64,000 bases of DNA from Schistocephalus solidus (lineage: Eukaryota; Platyhelminthes; Cestoda; Diphyllobothriidea; Diphyllobothriidae). The stretch covers positions 62,001 to 126,000 of the forward strand of contig WEDG01004185.1 of assembly GCA_017591395.1 (NCBI GenBank), in the 5' to 3' direction. Positions within the stretch are counted from its first letter, which is position 1, and each line of letters opens with the position of its first letter. Below, piece after piece: positions 52,511 to 62,190 of the stretch. The position numbers and the translations under genes were made by a program. The notes below the pieces were generated by a model. That model had not been told where the DNA came from, did not search any database, and saw only the letters and a program-made list of their open reading frames with translations.

Positions 52511-53784
52511 GTTAGTTGGAGTGTCTTACATTGTGAGTGAAACTTTGTGGGTGGCAGATTGAGTCCATAAAATCGCCCAAGCTTCAAATGAAGACGGTAC
52601 AATATTTTGGCGATGAAAGCGGCTCTATCTCCTTGATGTCCGTTTATGTGCGAGTCACTCCGATGGATACCGTCTCATGCGACATTGAGAATCTCCTTAC
52701 TTAGAAGATTCGCTAAAATATAAGAAGGTAACGATGGTCTCTGCCATCAAATGAATTGCCGTTGAACCGAATTCATAGGACATAATTGAGCACAGTATCT
52801 TGGGTCCCGATTGGGATATGCGGTTCATTCCACAGTTAAGGGATCCCAGTTTCTCCGCAGTAACTTCTAAAGCTGAGATGCACACCTGGGGCGAGTGGCC
52901 TTGCTTCTTTAAAACAAATATATTGTGTGCAGTAGAGAAAACGAACAAATGAGTTCTGCCAAAGCCTTTTCCTCGTAGAATCGCCCATTTTAATCCGATA
53001 TTTTCGTACGCGTATGCACAGTACTTCTGCATACTCCCGGTATCATGTAGCCTTTTTCAGATCTTCAATTAATTCATGCTTTCATGTCGACATGCTCCAA
53101 AGGCTTTCCGTAGGTTCCAAGTGCGGACTTCCTGTTTACTAATCCATCTCTATAGTAATTTGTTGCCTTAGCCACTTCTAGTCCTTCGTGGTGTGTTTAA
53201 TCAGAGCATTTTCTCATTCGGATTCGCCTTTTCCTCAGAAACAGGCGGCATATATTGAGCAGCTACTTCTGAGGCTCGCTAATCCAAGGTGTCCTAGCAG
53301 GTTTTGCCCAGCGGATGCAGTAGTATAAACACTGTCGGTCAATCGCCGCTGCTCGCGGACTCTCGTAAACTTTCATTGGTGCCTTTACCGCAAAAATCCA
53401 TATGTAAAGAGTTCTTTATCTACTCTGCTCTACTTGCTGGCTGCAAGTTCTGGGCTAAAGTTGCAAACGGTGGGCTAAAATTAGATGCTTGCCACCACTG
53501 TTGCTTAGATAGAATTTTTGGGGAGAAGTGTTTAATGAACTGGCCTGCACCTCCCTGGGAAAATGCGTGAACTCATTCAAGGATACTCAGGGGCGTGGTT
53601 CACCGTCTTCGTCGCCTGACCCCTTAGTTCACTGCTGTCGCCTAAACCTAACATCGCCTCCTCATAGGGGTTGATAAAGGGAAGGTCAGCTCTCAACATC
53701 GGGTGTGCTTGCGGCTCCTCAGATAAGTTCCCTGCTCTCCCCATGTATCGAGTTGCCTTCTTCCATCCCCACGCGTCTATAAAT

Positions 53785-53995
53785 CTGTCGGTGAGCACCC
53801 CAATTTCACTGTCAATGCTCCCGATCGCAACCGACCGGACAACGAGCCCGTCTCAATGGTTAAGACGTTGCACTTGTAACCAACAGGTCGCGAGTTTGAT
53901 CCTTGGGTGCTGCAACACCTGGGGTTCAGTATGTCTGACTGATGCCGGTTACTAAGCCAGAAATGACCAATCTAGTCTTCCTTGTCTAGGTCGGT
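53785..53995 (+). repeat. tRNA-derived SINE-like copy 2
   Basis: Head remnant tcggtgagcacc at 53,789, cccgatcgcaaccgac, then the tRNA-like part 53,842-53,912 (degraded box A; box B agtttgatcc). The hairpin CCTTGGGTG-CTGCAA-CACCTGGGG and the tail taagccagaaatgacc end near 53,995, just before the AT repeat. Confidence 0.8.
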
Positions 53996-54000
53996 AATAC

Positions 54001-54002
<2 letters not shown>

Positions 54003-54052
<50 letters not shown>

Positions 54053-54064
54053 GCTATATATATA
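54003..54064. repeat. (AT)n microsatellite
   Basis: Nearly uninterrupted AT dinucleotides, about 60 bp. A shorter tatata run flanks the other side of the SINE cluster at 54,599-54,611. Confidence 0.97.
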
Positions 54065-54405
54065 TGATAGTGTGGGGCTCACCGATCTGCTTAAGGAACA
54101 TGTATGTTCCGTTGTGCCCTGGAGCTCAGACTAGAGCCCTCGCAGGCGGTCGCATAGCGACGTGTAGCATATGATGAAATTGAACCGACAAAGACAAGGG
54201 AGACCGGAATGGCCATTTCTGGCTTATTAGCCGTCATCAGCCAGTCATACCCAATCCCAAGTGTAGCACACCTGGGATTCGAACCCGCGACCTTTGGTAT
54301 TTGAGTCGAACGCTCTACCGTTGAGCCACGGGCTCATTGTCTGAGCTCCAGGGCACAACGGAACATACATGTTCCTTAAGCAGATCGGTGAGCCCCACAC
54401 TATCA
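54065..54405. repeat. 67-bp perfect inverted repeat in SINE cluster
   Basis: 54,065-54,131 and 54,339-54,405 are exact reverse complements over 67 bp by my reading (ends gatagtgtggggctcacc and ggtgagccccacactatc). Both are the head part of the SINE-like family. Between them lies a - strand tRNA-like unit. Confidence 0.92.
54183..54335 (-). repeat. tRNA-derived SINE-like copy 3, - strand
   Basis: This is the reverse complement of the tRNA-like part and tail of copy 4 with about three mismatches. On the - strand it has box A gtggctcaacggtagagc and box B ggttcgaatcc. It is followed, in its own sense, by a linker (tacacgtcgctatgcgacc) and a head. The unit is therefore circularly permuted relative to copy 4. 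Confidence 0.9.
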
Positions 54406-54590
54406 TCATATTCCCGATCACAACCGACAAAAACAACGAGCCCGTGGCTCAATGGTAGAGCGTTCGACTCAAATACCAAAGGTCGCGGGTTCGAATCCCA
54501 GGTGTTCCACACTTGGGATTGGGTATGACTGGCTGATGACGGCTAATAAGCCAGAAATGGCCATTCCGGTCTCCCTTGTCTTTGTCCGTT
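54339..54590 (+). repeat. tRNA-derived SINE-like copy 4, complete unit
   Basis: Head 54,339-54,405, then attcccgatcacaaccgac and the tRNA-like part at 54,438-54,508 (box A gtggctcaatggtagagc, box B ggttcgaatcc). The hairpin CCCAGGTGT-TCC-ACACTTGGG is at 54,498-54,518, then the tail gctaataagccagaaatgg and ctttgtc. The anticodon arm differs from copy 1 (ttcgactcaaatacc), so the subfamilies differ. Confidence 0.9.
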
Positions 54591-54680
54591 CAATTTCATA
54601 TATATATATATGTCTCTAGCTGCCGAAGGGTACCTGTACAGGCATACGCGTTGATATTTTTTATTTTGCCCTTGACACAG

Positions 54681-54917
54681 TCCTCTGGTGACAACAGTCA
54701 ACTGGGATCTGGAGGCACGGACCAGCTGGTGATCCTCTGGGACGTGGTCTCGGGTCAGGCCCTGCGCCGATGGCGAAAGCACGCGGGTCGTGTGAATGCG
54801 GTAAAATTTGCCGGCCCCTCGGAAGAAGCTGCTGCACCCAGTCTCCTCCTCTCTGCCGGTGTGGACGGAATGCTCCTGGCCTGGGATGCCCGGGCTCGTA
54901 CTCAGTACCCAATTCAG
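54681..54917 (+). CDS. WDR83: WDR83 coding exon 3, WD blades 2-3
   Basis: 79 codons between acceptor (ttgacacag) and donor (GTATCC), phase 0 on both sides. LGSGGTDQLVILWDVVSGQ, then LRRWRKHAGRVNAVKF and LLLSAGVDGMLLAWDARAR match the animal protein (CSGGGDKAVVLWDVASGQ, HAGKVNTVQF, ILSGSIDSSIRCWD). There is a short insertion of Ala/Ser/Glu residues (PSEEAAAPS) before the third blade. Confidence 0.93.
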
Positions 54918-55394
54918 GTATCCATCCAGCTTGTCACAGCGCAAGGTCACCACTGTGTTTCCAAATGTCTTCCGGGATTTGGGTGCTGTATGTGTGTGCT
55001 AATTACTCATTAAAGCTAACCGAGTGTGTGGAACTGATGATCACTTACCATATGAACTTCAGCGTAGCAAATGCTATGGGGACGTGGCATTATTATTATG
55101 TCCCTTGGCAATGAAACCTTTCGTGATCCCTAAATTGACACCCCTACTAATAAGTGCACATTGGATGAAAGCTGTCTTCTCCATTCTTGTGCATTGCAAG
55201 GTCGTTGGACACGAACTGAACTGGCAACTTGTGTTTGAATATCGGCGAAACATGTGTCTGGGTTTTTAGATAGTACTTCTGTTGCTAGTATGGTTTATCA
55301 TATAATCTATGTATGCACTGCTGGCTGTCTGTTGAAAGTTAATCAATATTACGCGCTTATCTCTCTGTGGTTGATGGACCTCGGTCCAAAAGTC

Positions 55395-55622
55395 ATATCA
55401 ACAAAGGTGGACGGGTGCTCACCAATCGGTTACAGGACACATTCGTCCCGTTGGGACTCACTCTCGAGGCCCGCCAGCAGCCGCAAAGCTGCAAGTATTA
55501 TGCGCATCAACATACAGGTTTCGGCTTCGAGCCCCGGGTGTTGCAACACCGGGGTTGAGTATGGTTAACTGAAAAGGCCAATGAGTCAGAAATGGCCTCC
55601 AGTCTCCCTTCTCTCTGTCGGC
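55395..55622. repeat. SINE-like unit 5: reversed head, forward tail
   Basis: 55,395-55,485 is the reverse complement of a SINE head and linker (gggactcactctcgaggcccg, gcagccgcaaagctgc). From 55,505 a forward tRNA-like 3' part follows (box B-like gcttcgagcc; hairpin CCCCGGGTG-TTGCAA-CACCGGGG) with the tail gagtcagaaatggcc. Orientation flips inside the unit, as in the 54-kb cluster. Confidence 0.75.
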
Positions 55623-55629
55623 ATTTGTC

Positions 55630-55905
55630 ATCTACCTTTCCTACTAGCCGCTGTGCGGCTACTGGCGGGACTCGAGAGTGAGCCCTGAGACATACCGGGA
55701 CGATCGGTGAGCGTTCGTCAATGAATGTCAATATTCCCGATCTAATCCGGCAAGACAACGAGCTCGTGGCTCGCGTTGGACTTCTGATCAACAGATCGCA
55801 GGTTCGAGCCTCGGGTGGGGCACCATCTGGGGTTGGGTATGACTGGTTGATGGCGGCTAATGAGCCCGAAATGGCCATTCCAGTCTCCTTTGCTTTTGTC
55901 GGTAA
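55630..55905 (+). repeat. tRNA-derived SINE-like copy 6
   Basis: Linker ccgctgtgcggc, head gggactcgagagtgagcc, then atcggtgagcgttcgtcaat, almost the same as copy 1, followed by a tRNA-like part with a deletion in the D-arm (gtggctcgcgttggac). Box B is ggttcgagcc; the hairpin and tail gagcccgaaatggcc follow. It lies tandem with the preceding unit. Confidence 0.85.
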
Positions 55906-56194
55906 GGTTCTTTTTTTTCATATCAACTGAGCAATGAAGCCCAGTTCCGACTGATTTTCTCCAAGTTTGCTATTTCTTTCTGAGGAGATTAAAAAGCAAC
56001 AATTTTCAAACAGGATTATCTACCAGAAAGCCTACAGAGAAAGCTGTGAAAACACACTGATGAGCCGAAACCCCGCAGCTGTGACATACGGCGGTGGAAT
56101 ATCGGTGAAAAAAGTGTCTGATCTTTTAGCTAATCCATGTGTTGTCTGTGCGGTCTATACCACCTGGTTTTGGTAATCAGCGCATTTTTATCAC

Positions 56195-56500
56195 CACAAG
56201 CAATGTGACGCGCTTGAAGCTGTCAAGGTGCGCTAGAAGCCGTGGCTTGGAAGGCTGGCAGCTGACGGAATAACTCGGTCCCCCAGACTGTGATTCAGGC
56301 TGTAATGACATTCCCACTCAGCTGGGATCTGAGCTTCCCCCTTTACCCTTGTTTGTGGCGGACCACGGTACGTGGGTCTGAAACCTCTTCCACCTCTGGT
56401 CTTCGTGACTTTGCCTTGACACCGAGTTCAAGTCACCGTCCCTGTACTGCCATGCTGTGGAGCACACGGTGGACATCCTCAACGGTCAAACTGTCATGTA
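56195..56500 (-). repeat. Repeat family A copy, - orientation, internally deleted
   Basis: On the - strand it starts cagtttgaccg (56,496) like the other copies, and includes caccgtgtgctccac, acagggacggtgacttg, then after a deletion gtgggaatgtcat and gccacggcttctagcgcac. Confidence 0.8.
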
Positions 56501-56554
56501 TACATCTTTATTTTGAAGCGGATAATCGTGTCTGCGTATAGTATGGAATGACCA

Positions 56555-56760
56555 AATCATGTTGTACCAGAATTATCTACAGGAACGTAGAAAAAATTGT
56601 ACTTCACCAGTTTTTCTGAATATGATTGAGTCCAAAAACCGTTCATCAGTTTTATTGCCCGTCGCTGCACCTGCTCGATTGGGTAATTTTCCTTAATCAA
56701 TGACATGTATGCGAGCATTCAAAATCTGGTCTAACGGACGCACTAAAGTGAAGTGTTCCG
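56555..56760 (-). pseudogene. LINE RT C-terminal scrap
   Basis: On the - strand, VRPDFECSHTCH then YPIEQVQRRAIKLMNGF and SYSEKLVKYNFFYV correspond to the block VRPxLEY...LExVQRRATKLV...Y..RLxxLNLF of non-LTR reverse transcriptases. It is very short and frameshifted. Confidence 0.65.
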
Positions 56761-56769
56761 GGGAAAGAC

Positions 56770-58005
56770 AACGAAAGCACGCCCAATCCAGTTCATCATC
56801 CCAAACTGGGATGAACAGGGCCATGGTCCAACCTGGAGGGGTCGTTTGTCTTTTATTTTTACCACAACTGATTGATAATACGGCATGGTTTTGCGGTACA
56901 GATGGTGTGATTGCGTGGACCGTTATGCCCCGTCCATGAGGCTGAACTCACCACTGGGATTTGAGCAGATGCCCCGCTCCATCTAAATCCTCCAAAAAAT
57001 AAAAAGGAAGTAGTTTACTTGTTGTATTGTTTTTTCTACAGGGATATTTACGCAAAGAACGAGCTCATGCTATCTTTTATGCAAAACTTGCAGTATTACT
57101 AATCATTTGTGCCAAGCATGAAAGACGAATAACCCCTCGGACTGGGTTATGACTCCGTGCACCTCAGTTTGGCCTAGCCCATAGAACTGGGACGTGTGCT
57201 AGCAAGGTTGCTTTTTTATAGTGTTTTAACTGCCTAGTACCTCGAATTTTCACTGAATTTCACACGATTTTTTTTTGTCTCAGATGGCTCGATTTCGATC
57301 CATTTTTTCTTTTTAACACAGAGCAGACTAGAATCCAACCATTCATATATATCAAATTTTTCGATTTGTAAAATTTTGTGTCGGATACTTCTGTTGAACA
57401 GACATCGACTCTAAGGCATATTAAACAGATCGATTTTTTCGCACCTATATCTGAAAGATTAATTTATATTCCCACTTCAAACTAAATTGAAGTTAAATTT
57501 TCCTGTTTTGAATCGACATTCATTTCAATCGTGGCAGTTTTTCGAAAAATCGCAATCATTTTCTTGTTTTTTTTTCAGGAAAGCAAACAAGAAACAGGTT
57601 TCCTGCACACATGCAAAGCAGCTGACGACGATTAGCATAAAATTGATTCATTTTAAGTTATTCTATGATGTACCTTTGATTCGCCCTCAGATGAACTCAG
57701 TTTGCGTGCGCAACAATCATTTCCTCTCCCGACGTCTGATCTCACAGATGCTCTCCTTAACGCCGAATGAATGACCTTGAAATTAGCTTTCTGTAGTTCG
57801 AGTTTTCCTATTGTCCTCTTTCAGTTTGCAAAAAGCGATTAATATCTTATCCCAAGGTATTTGACGCGTTATGTACAAGTGACCGGATGACTTAGTCCAA
57901 GATTTCTCACTCCACATCTTGCTCACGAAAGTGGCCTTGGAACCTGGAGCCCGAGTCCATAGTCCTAGGATCGTCTTTTGAGCAATATTGACCGAGCAGC
58001 CATTG
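56770..58005. other. No gene seen within WDR83 intron
   Basis: AT-rich, with several T runs. The open frames at 57,487-57,774 and 57,783-58,055 have no domain and no splice context that would fit WDR83. Confidence 0.4.
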
Positions 58006-58009
58006 CTTA

Positions 58010-58655
58010 TGGCAGTTCGACCGTCGATTTCGACGAGGTCCACCGTATGCTCCACACCAGGTGGTGCAGGGACGGTGACTTGCGCGTGAATTAGTTTTAA
58101 GTGATAGTAGCCTTGCGCTGCAGTCTACCGCACTCTCTCCTCCTCCCCCACCTGTGCCCGGTGTCAAGACAGAGTCAAGAAGACCGGAAATGGGAGAGGG
58201 CGCAGGTGGCTGGCGCGGCCGGAGCCGCCCCTGGGTGCGCCACCACACCTGGCTCGGATCCCACGAAGTGGGAGTGCCATAAAGGCCAAATTAAGAAGGA
58301 GCCATTGCAACCTGACTCTCAGTCCGCCAGTCAGCCACCACACAAAACACACGTTGGGCTGACCACGCGGTCCGAGTTATCCCGTCAGTTGGCAACCTTC
58401 CAAGCCACGGCTTTTAGCGCACCGTGATAGTTTCAAGCGCGTCAGATTGTTTATTGTGAGGAACATGCGCTGAGCTGTTGACCTCACTCTCTCCCCCACA
58501 CCCACAATCAGACCACCCTCCGAGCCGGTCAGTTGTCTGATGCGGAAGCGGGCGCAGATGCTGGTGACCTCGTCTACGTGTACTACGTACACGACCTGGC
58601 CCCCAAACACAAGCACCAGGATTTCACACAACAGGGGGTTGAACGGCTTAATCTC
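58010..58655 (+). repeat. Repeat family A, longest + copy
   Basis: Starts cagttcgaccgtcgatttcg. Blocks in order are gtgcagggacggtgacttg, ttagttttaagtgatag, cagagtcaagaagaccgga, ggtggctggcgcggccgg, cacctggctcggatccca, cagtccgccagtcagccac, cacgttgggctgaccacg, acggcttttagcgcaccg, and ggtgacctcgtctacgtg. In one + frame it is open for 108 codons (58,101-58,427). Confidence 0.88.
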
Positions 58656-58985
58656 ACATGTGTGAGATAGCCAGAGGTCATGTTAAGAAGGAGCCATCGC
58701 AGCCTGATTTTCAGACCACCAGTCAGCCACTCCACACAACACACATTGGACTAACTGCGAGGTCTGAGTGTAATTTTCAGTTGGCAACCTTCCAACCGCG
58801 GCGGTTAACGTTACCGCACACTCTTCTCCTCATCCACCTGAGCCCGGTCTCACGACACAGGCAAAAAGACCAGAGATGGGAGAGGTGGCTGGCGCGGTCG
58901 GAGCCGCCCCTGGGCGTACCACCACACGTGGCTCGGATCCCACAGAGTGGGAGTGTCATAAAGACCACATTAAGAAGGAGCCACA
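58656..58985 (+). repeat. Repeat family A, second partial tandem copy
   Basis: It restarts at the agaaggagccat...cagtcagccac blocks (58,685-58,735), then goes to gaccagagatggga, ggtggctggcgcggtcgg, cacgtggctcggatccca, and ends at the next agaaggagcc. The unit can therefore repeat in tandem. Confidence 0.8.
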
Positions 58986-58989
58986 CTGC

Positions 58990-59703
58990 TTATACTGCAT
59001 GTGCTCTTACGTAATAAGTTGAGCCTTCCAAGTAATTTGAGAGTCCTACTTGCTGGTATGTGGCCTTGTGTTGGGTGGTCTGAATTCCACAACATCGAAA
59101 GCGTAAAACCTTTACATAAACGACGGAATATACATGCCGCTGGCCAGAACTGACCGCGAAAAAGCTCTTCCTGTTTTACTTTTCTGCATGACAGTCGCAT
59201 TTGCGATGTTGACTTAATCAGTCTGACGCGGAGTATGATTGTCATTGTGCGTCTCCACGCCTCTCTGTGCATAATTGTGGTAGCCGCTGACCCATCAATC
59301 GGGTAAGGACAGACCACGCTTCCACGAATTTAAGGGACCATGTGAACATGAAATTCTTCCGTAGAATAGATGGAGTTCTGACTTACTGTGTCTTTCATTT
59401 GAATTTTGAAGAAGGCAGCAATATGCACTATGCTGATAATAGCCTCCGAATGGTGAAACGGGCACTGATAGAAAGTTCGAACCATTGAGCCAGTCGGGAA
59501 TTTTCAGTCCGATAGCGTTAAGCTTAATAGACTGAAAAGGTCTACGCACCTGCTTATCGTCTTATAATCGCATTTGCATGCATGAACCATCTTCCCTGCT
59601 ATCTTGTGCTATTTTTTGTCGGTGGATTGTATTCTAGGCTGCGTAATGGGTCTGTCGTTTGAACGACCACCTTCTGTTCATCCTTTTTTCTCCCTTCCTT
59701 CAG
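58990..59703. other. End of WDR83 intron, no gene seen
   Basis: No gene is recognised. A pyrimidine-rich tract (ttttttctcccttccttcag) directly precedes the next WDR83 exon. Confidence 0.5.
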
Positions 59704-59809
59704 ACAATGCACGAGGCCAGGGATAGTGTCAGTTGCATCGCCATTCGCTGCTGGCAGATTCTTACGGGTTCTATCGACCGATGTGTCCGTATCTACGATA
59801 TTCGCAAAG
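59704..59809 (+). CDS. WDR83: WDR83 coding exon 4, WD blade 4
   Basis: 35 codons plus one base between acceptor (ccttccttcag) and donor (aag before gtaagt). TMHEARDSVSCI, then ILTGSIDRCVRIYDIRKG match the animal protein (TLDEARDGVSSV, ILAGSVDGRVRRYDLRMG). The exon ends at phase 1. Blades 5-7 are not in the window, so the gene continues past the right edge or its remaining exons are lost; with introns this long the former is likely. Confidence 0.93.
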
Positions 59810-61344
59810 GTAAGTCGAAAGCGTATGCTTCGCCCATAAAACGCGATGATTTAGATTCAAAAATGTTATCTCAGTATCCACCTAAAGTATTGGACTCAAT
59901 TAGAGGTCAGGATGGTCTTTTTCGAGATTCTTGTTATCTCATTGCTTCATGAAGCTTCTACTAGACATTTACCAATTATTATACTAGGCAGTGAGGCCTT
60001 CGCTATTGACCCCGATACTGTTTAAATCATGACCGAAGTGGAGGCAGCGACTACGGGATATTTTTATTTGGTTTGTCAGTTCTCTAAACAACAGATGCGG
60101 CTGTGATGATTTTGACGCGTAGCCCACATTATAGGATCCGCGACCGCATGTTTCAGCATGCCTGTCGTGCTCATTGTCTACGTTTATACGGTCCACGTAG
60201 AAAAATGCCACTGAAGAACATTAACGCTGGTAACCGATTGATGAACGTCCATCCACCACAAATGGTACTGTTTTGTAGCGGGGACAGGCTTCGTAGTGTT
60301 TTTCATCGGTTTTTTCCTCTAAGTAACGAGAGTTTTCCATTCAACAGCTTCTTTTCTTATCCCTGTCTCATTGGGTTTTAAAGTGGCGCTGGAACAGAAG
60401 GATAAGTGCATTTGACCCTTTCCAATAGCCAGTGAACAAAGCAAATGTTATGTAGGGCAGTGATTCAGCGAAAACCTGTGACCAGAGCAAGGATAAATAG
60501 CCGAAAGACGCACCACCGGCGTGAAGCACAGCTAAGCACAGCACGGCGACAGAAGAAGGCATCTTTTTGAAATTCTAAACCAGCATTACTAATTATCGCC
60601 GATTCACCACACTGTCGACTTTTAAATTGTTCGGTATTTGGTGTGCCGTAAACCGTCACCTACTTTGTTCATGCTCCCAGCATAATCTCCTTGCGCATTT
60701 CATTAACTTGCTTTGCCATTCAGAAGCCGTAAATATTAGTTTTTTTTTCTTGTCATAAACTGGATACTTTCGCGTGCGTTGCAACATCACTGAGAGATCG
60801 TGAACTGCGCGCTAATCACGGCAGCTCCGAATTTATCATACCGGAGAGCGCTTTTTTGGCTCAACAGTATTCCCAGCGAAAAAGAGAGGCATTGAAATTA
60901 TTCAGTAGCTGTGGCACCTGAATGCGTAGCGGAAACATTTAACTTTTGGCTAGAGATTTAGAAGCCCTCTTATGTTCTAAAGAGCTATCTTTGCGTCCAA
61001 GACATCCAGCTGCATCCAAGGACGTTCTTATAGTACTTAGACTGCGCCTGTTCATTTTCGATCGCTGCGACATTGCATCCGCAACACAGCATATCGGGGC
61101 CGAATTAAATTGACTGTCACTGTACCATTCGCCAACGGGAATCCAGTCTGGAATCTGCTTGATGCATATTTGGCTTGTCTTAGTTCTGCAAAAATTCCCA
61201 TGTTTCAATTGAAAATGCAGTTGTCAAACACATGTTTTCAGTAATTCATTATCAGGCCGTTACAATTACAGGGGGAATGGAATCATGAGCTATGTACAGA
61301 ATTTATAAGTGTCTTGTGTGCGCGTGTGTGGGTTTGTGCCCCCT
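59810..61344 (+). other. WDR83 intron 4 start, no gene seen
   Basis: No domain is recognised in the open frames here (for example 60,103-60,381 and 60,939-61,208). I looked for the SPIT/GHKNxEYK blocks of the remaining WDR83 blades and did not find them. Confidence 0.5.
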
Positions 61345-62190
61345 AAACGGGCCACGTGGTAGATGCGTTGGACCAACACGGGGGCCACATCAGGGCACGG
61401 CATGCGTTATTCGGGTTGCGCTCCGCTAACAAATGCCGAACAGGGAAGGTGTGGTGGCACGCCTAGGGGCGCCTAGGACTTAGGGGACCCGGCCGCGCCA
61501 GCCACCTGCGTCCTCTCCCATCACCGTTCTTCTTGACTCTGTCATGACACCGGGCTCAGGTTGGGGGAGGAGAGAGTGCGGTAGATGCAGCGCAAGTCTA
61601 CTATCACTTTAAACTAAATCACGCGCAAGTCACCGTCCCTGCACCACCCTTACGTGGAGCATACGGGGACCTCGTCCTAATCGACGGTTGAACTGTCCTG
61701 TGTGGGAGTGAAGTGTGTGTATTGTGTGGTCTGAGAACCAGGCTGCGATGGCTCCTTCTTAACGTGACCTCTGGCTATATCAAAAATATGAGATATGAGC
61801 CGTTTAACCCCCTATTGTTTGAAATACTGGTGCTTGTGTTTGGGGGGCCAGGTCATGTACACAGTACACGTAGACGAGGTCACCAGCAGCTGCGCCCACT
61901 TCCGCATCGGACAGCTGATTGGCTCGGACGATGGTCTGATTTTGGAGGTGGGGTAGAGATTTAGGTCGACAGCTCAGCGATTTTTCGTCATTATAAACAA
62001 TCTGACGCGCTTGAAACTATCACCGTGCGCTAAAAACCGTGGCTTAGGAGGTTTCCAATTGACGGGAAAACTCGGACCGGGTGGTTAGCCCAGTGTGTGT
62101 TTTGTGTGAAGTGGCTGACTGGCGGACTGCGAGACAGGCAGCAGTGGCTCCTCCTTAAGGTGGCCTTTATGGCATTCCCACTCCGAGGTT
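61345..62190 (-). repeat. Repeat family A, longest - copy, joined to RTE LINE
   Basis: On the - strand, from 62,190: gtgggaatgccataaaggcc, cagtccgccagtcagccac, acacactgggct, acggtttttagcgcac, gatagtttcaagcgcgtcag, ggtgacctcgtctacgtgta, and a second start cagttcaaccgtcg (61,699). acagagtcaagaagaacgg, ggtggctggcgcggccgg, and a degraded end near 61,345 follow. At 62,190 the family is fused to the zinc-finger linker of the RTE LINE, and the translation stays open across the joint. Confidence 0.88.

Larger units (their letters stand above)
52511..54680 (+). other. WDR83 intron with SINE-like insertions
   Basis: Both sides are phase 0. The intron carries SINE-like copies from about 53,780 on, a long AT microsatellite and a head-to-head repeat cluster. 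52,560-53,780 holds no recognised gene; the open frames on both strands (such as 52,697-53,032) have no domain. Confidence 0.7.
54918..59703 (+). other. WDR83 intron, repeat-rich
   Basis: About 4.8 kb, phase 0 on both sides. It contains two further SINE-like units (55,395-55,902), family A copies (56,195-56,500 and 58,010-58,985) and a LINE scrap (56,555-56,760). 56,770-58,005 and 58,990-59,700 show no recognised gene. Confidence 0.8.

Noticed and set aside
54245..54528. Pair of similar short open frames on both strands (containing NGRAFDSNTKGRGFESQ)
   Set aside because: This is translation of the tRNA-like part of the SINE family in two orientations. Such peptides are common annotation artefacts.
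54530..54565. Hammerhead-ribozyme-like core (ctgatga ... gaaa) in the SINE-like tail, as found in some schistosome repeats
   Set aside because: Only the two nearly identical 54-kb copies have ctgatga. The others read ttgatga, ctgatgc, ctgaaaa or ttgatgg, the first stem II pair is C-A, and I cannot place a stem I and cleavage site directly before the core. A structure search (for example with a hammerhead covariance model) over all copies would settle it.
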